Below the pieces are notes generated by a model, which saw only the letters and a list, made by a program, of their open reading frames with translations, was not told the origin of the DNA and did no database searches. DNA of 64,000 nt, from IMG/VR virus record IMGVR_UViG_3300032246_001180, positions 1-64,000 of that record, one strand, 5' to 3'. This stretch comes from a virus. Both the position numbers and the translations under genes were made by a program. Of this stretch, positions 63,631 to 64,000 are shown in pieces. Every line of letters starts with the position of its first letter. Position 1 is the first letter of the stretch.

Positions 63631-64000
63631 AAAAAGTATTCATAACAGGTGTTGCAGGATTTTTAGGTAGTCATTTGGCTGACGCATTTTTGGCCAAAGG
63701 TTATCAAGTCGCAGGCATTGATAATTTATTAGGAGGTTATCGTGATAATGTGCCTGATAATGTTGAATTTTATGATTGCGATTTATTGCATCTCAACCGA
63801 CTAAAAGATATGATGGCAGATTGTGATGTTGTATATCATACAGCCTGTACTGCATATGAAGGTCTATCAGTATTTTCTCCATCTCTTATTGTACAGAACA
63901 CAACACAAATTGCTGTCAATGCAATGACTGCCGCTATTCAAGCGGGTGTTCCCAAGTTTGTACATTGTTCTTCTATGGCAAGATATGGTACACAAGAAAT
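63621..64000 (+). CDS. NAD-dependent sugar epimerase (3' end outside the window)
   Basis: Open from ATG 63621 (or 63627, ATGA overlap with the stop of the previous gene) to the window edge, about 126 residues. KKVFITGVAGFLGSHLADAFLAKGYQVAGIDNLLGGYRDNVP is the TGxxGFxG NAD-binding start of GalE/WcaG-type epimerases. VEFYDCDLL, VVYHTACTAYEG and KFVHCSSMARYG follow, the last holding the catalytic Ser region. The YxxxK motif is beyond the edge. It continues the glycan island. Confidence 0.8.
   Translation, partial: MAMKKVFITGVAGFLGSHLADAFLAKGYQVAGIDNLLGGYRDNVPDNVEFYDCDLLHLNRLKDMMADCDVVYHTACTAYEGLSVFSPSLIVQNTTQIAVNAMTAAIQAGVPKFVHCSSMARYGTQE

Noticed and set aside
1-64000. CRISPR arrays, insertion sequences, integrase or attachment sites
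   Set aside because: No spaced direct repeats, transposase or integrase signatures were seen; the only tandem repeat is 44969-45021.

Overview
The window is 64 kb of a T4-like contractile-tailed phage (myovirus) genome. It is AT-rich and tightly packed, with ATGA or TAATG overlaps between many genes. Nearly all genes lie on the plus strand; the one clear exception is at 7183-7803. The T4 core is present in cyanophage-like order. The gene set (rubrerythrin, Hsp20, deformylase, 2-oxoglutarate oxygenases, ADP-heptose and LPS-type sugar genes) suggests an aquatic Gram-negative host. No photosynthesis gene is seen, so the host is not necessarily a cyanobacterium. Strong TTGACA/TATAAT-type promoters suggest that early and middle transcription uses the host vegetative RNA polymerase. 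CATAAATA/TATAAATA boxes before structural genes, together with a gp55 sigma factor, suggest T4-type late transcription.

Layout. 1-4.5 kb: fibre and adhesin-like proteins, including a Cys/Gly-rich protein, and a sulfotransferase-like protein. 4.5-7.8 kb: a GT9-like glycosyltransferase, a single-chain carbamoyltransferase and, on the minus strand, a GmhB-like HAD protein without catalytic residues. 7.9-22 kb: the virion module gp13, gp14, gp15, gp16, gp17, gp18, gp19, gp20, prohead core genes, gp21, gp22, gp23 and a second tail-tube-like protein. 22-31 kb: recombination and late transcription (UvsY, UvsW, gp55, gp47, gp46) with a cytidylyltransferase-like protein, a 2OG oxygenase, a deformylase and a DruA/DUF4338-like protein. 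31-36 kb: a glycosyltransferase, a dNTP diphosphohydrolase-like protein, gp45, gp44, gp62, RegA, Hsp20 and tiny ORFs. 36-42 kb: a carbamoyltransferase split in two, ADP-heptose genes (adenylyltransferase, kinase, cupin, HldD-like epimerase), rubrerythrin plus a separate rubredoxin, dCMP deaminase and a metallopeptidase.

42.2-47.1 kb is an array of 26 tRNA genes that by my reading covers all 20 amino acids, including three CAU tRNAs, one with an initiator-like 1-72 mismatch. Several structured segments that are not tRNAs lie between them. Three are closed by long stems starting at the CCA of the upstream tRNA. One is a hairpin-rich unit with its own promoter and terminator. One is a tRNA-like cloverleaf ending in CCA with its own promoter. 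These are the strongest candidates for something undescribed.

46.7-57.9 kb: GroES-like co-chaperonin, DNA polymerase gp43, a membrane protein, two more 2OG oxygenases, UvsX, an SGNH-type hydrolase, helicase gp41, a second DruA-like protein and conserved unknowns. 57.9-64 kb: a surface-glycan island of glycosyltransferases and methyltransferases, ending inside a sugar epimerase gene. Together the phage carries its own replication, recombination, late-transcription and translation-support genes, plus a large set for building or changing surface sugars. All function calls come from reading motifs; no database search was run.
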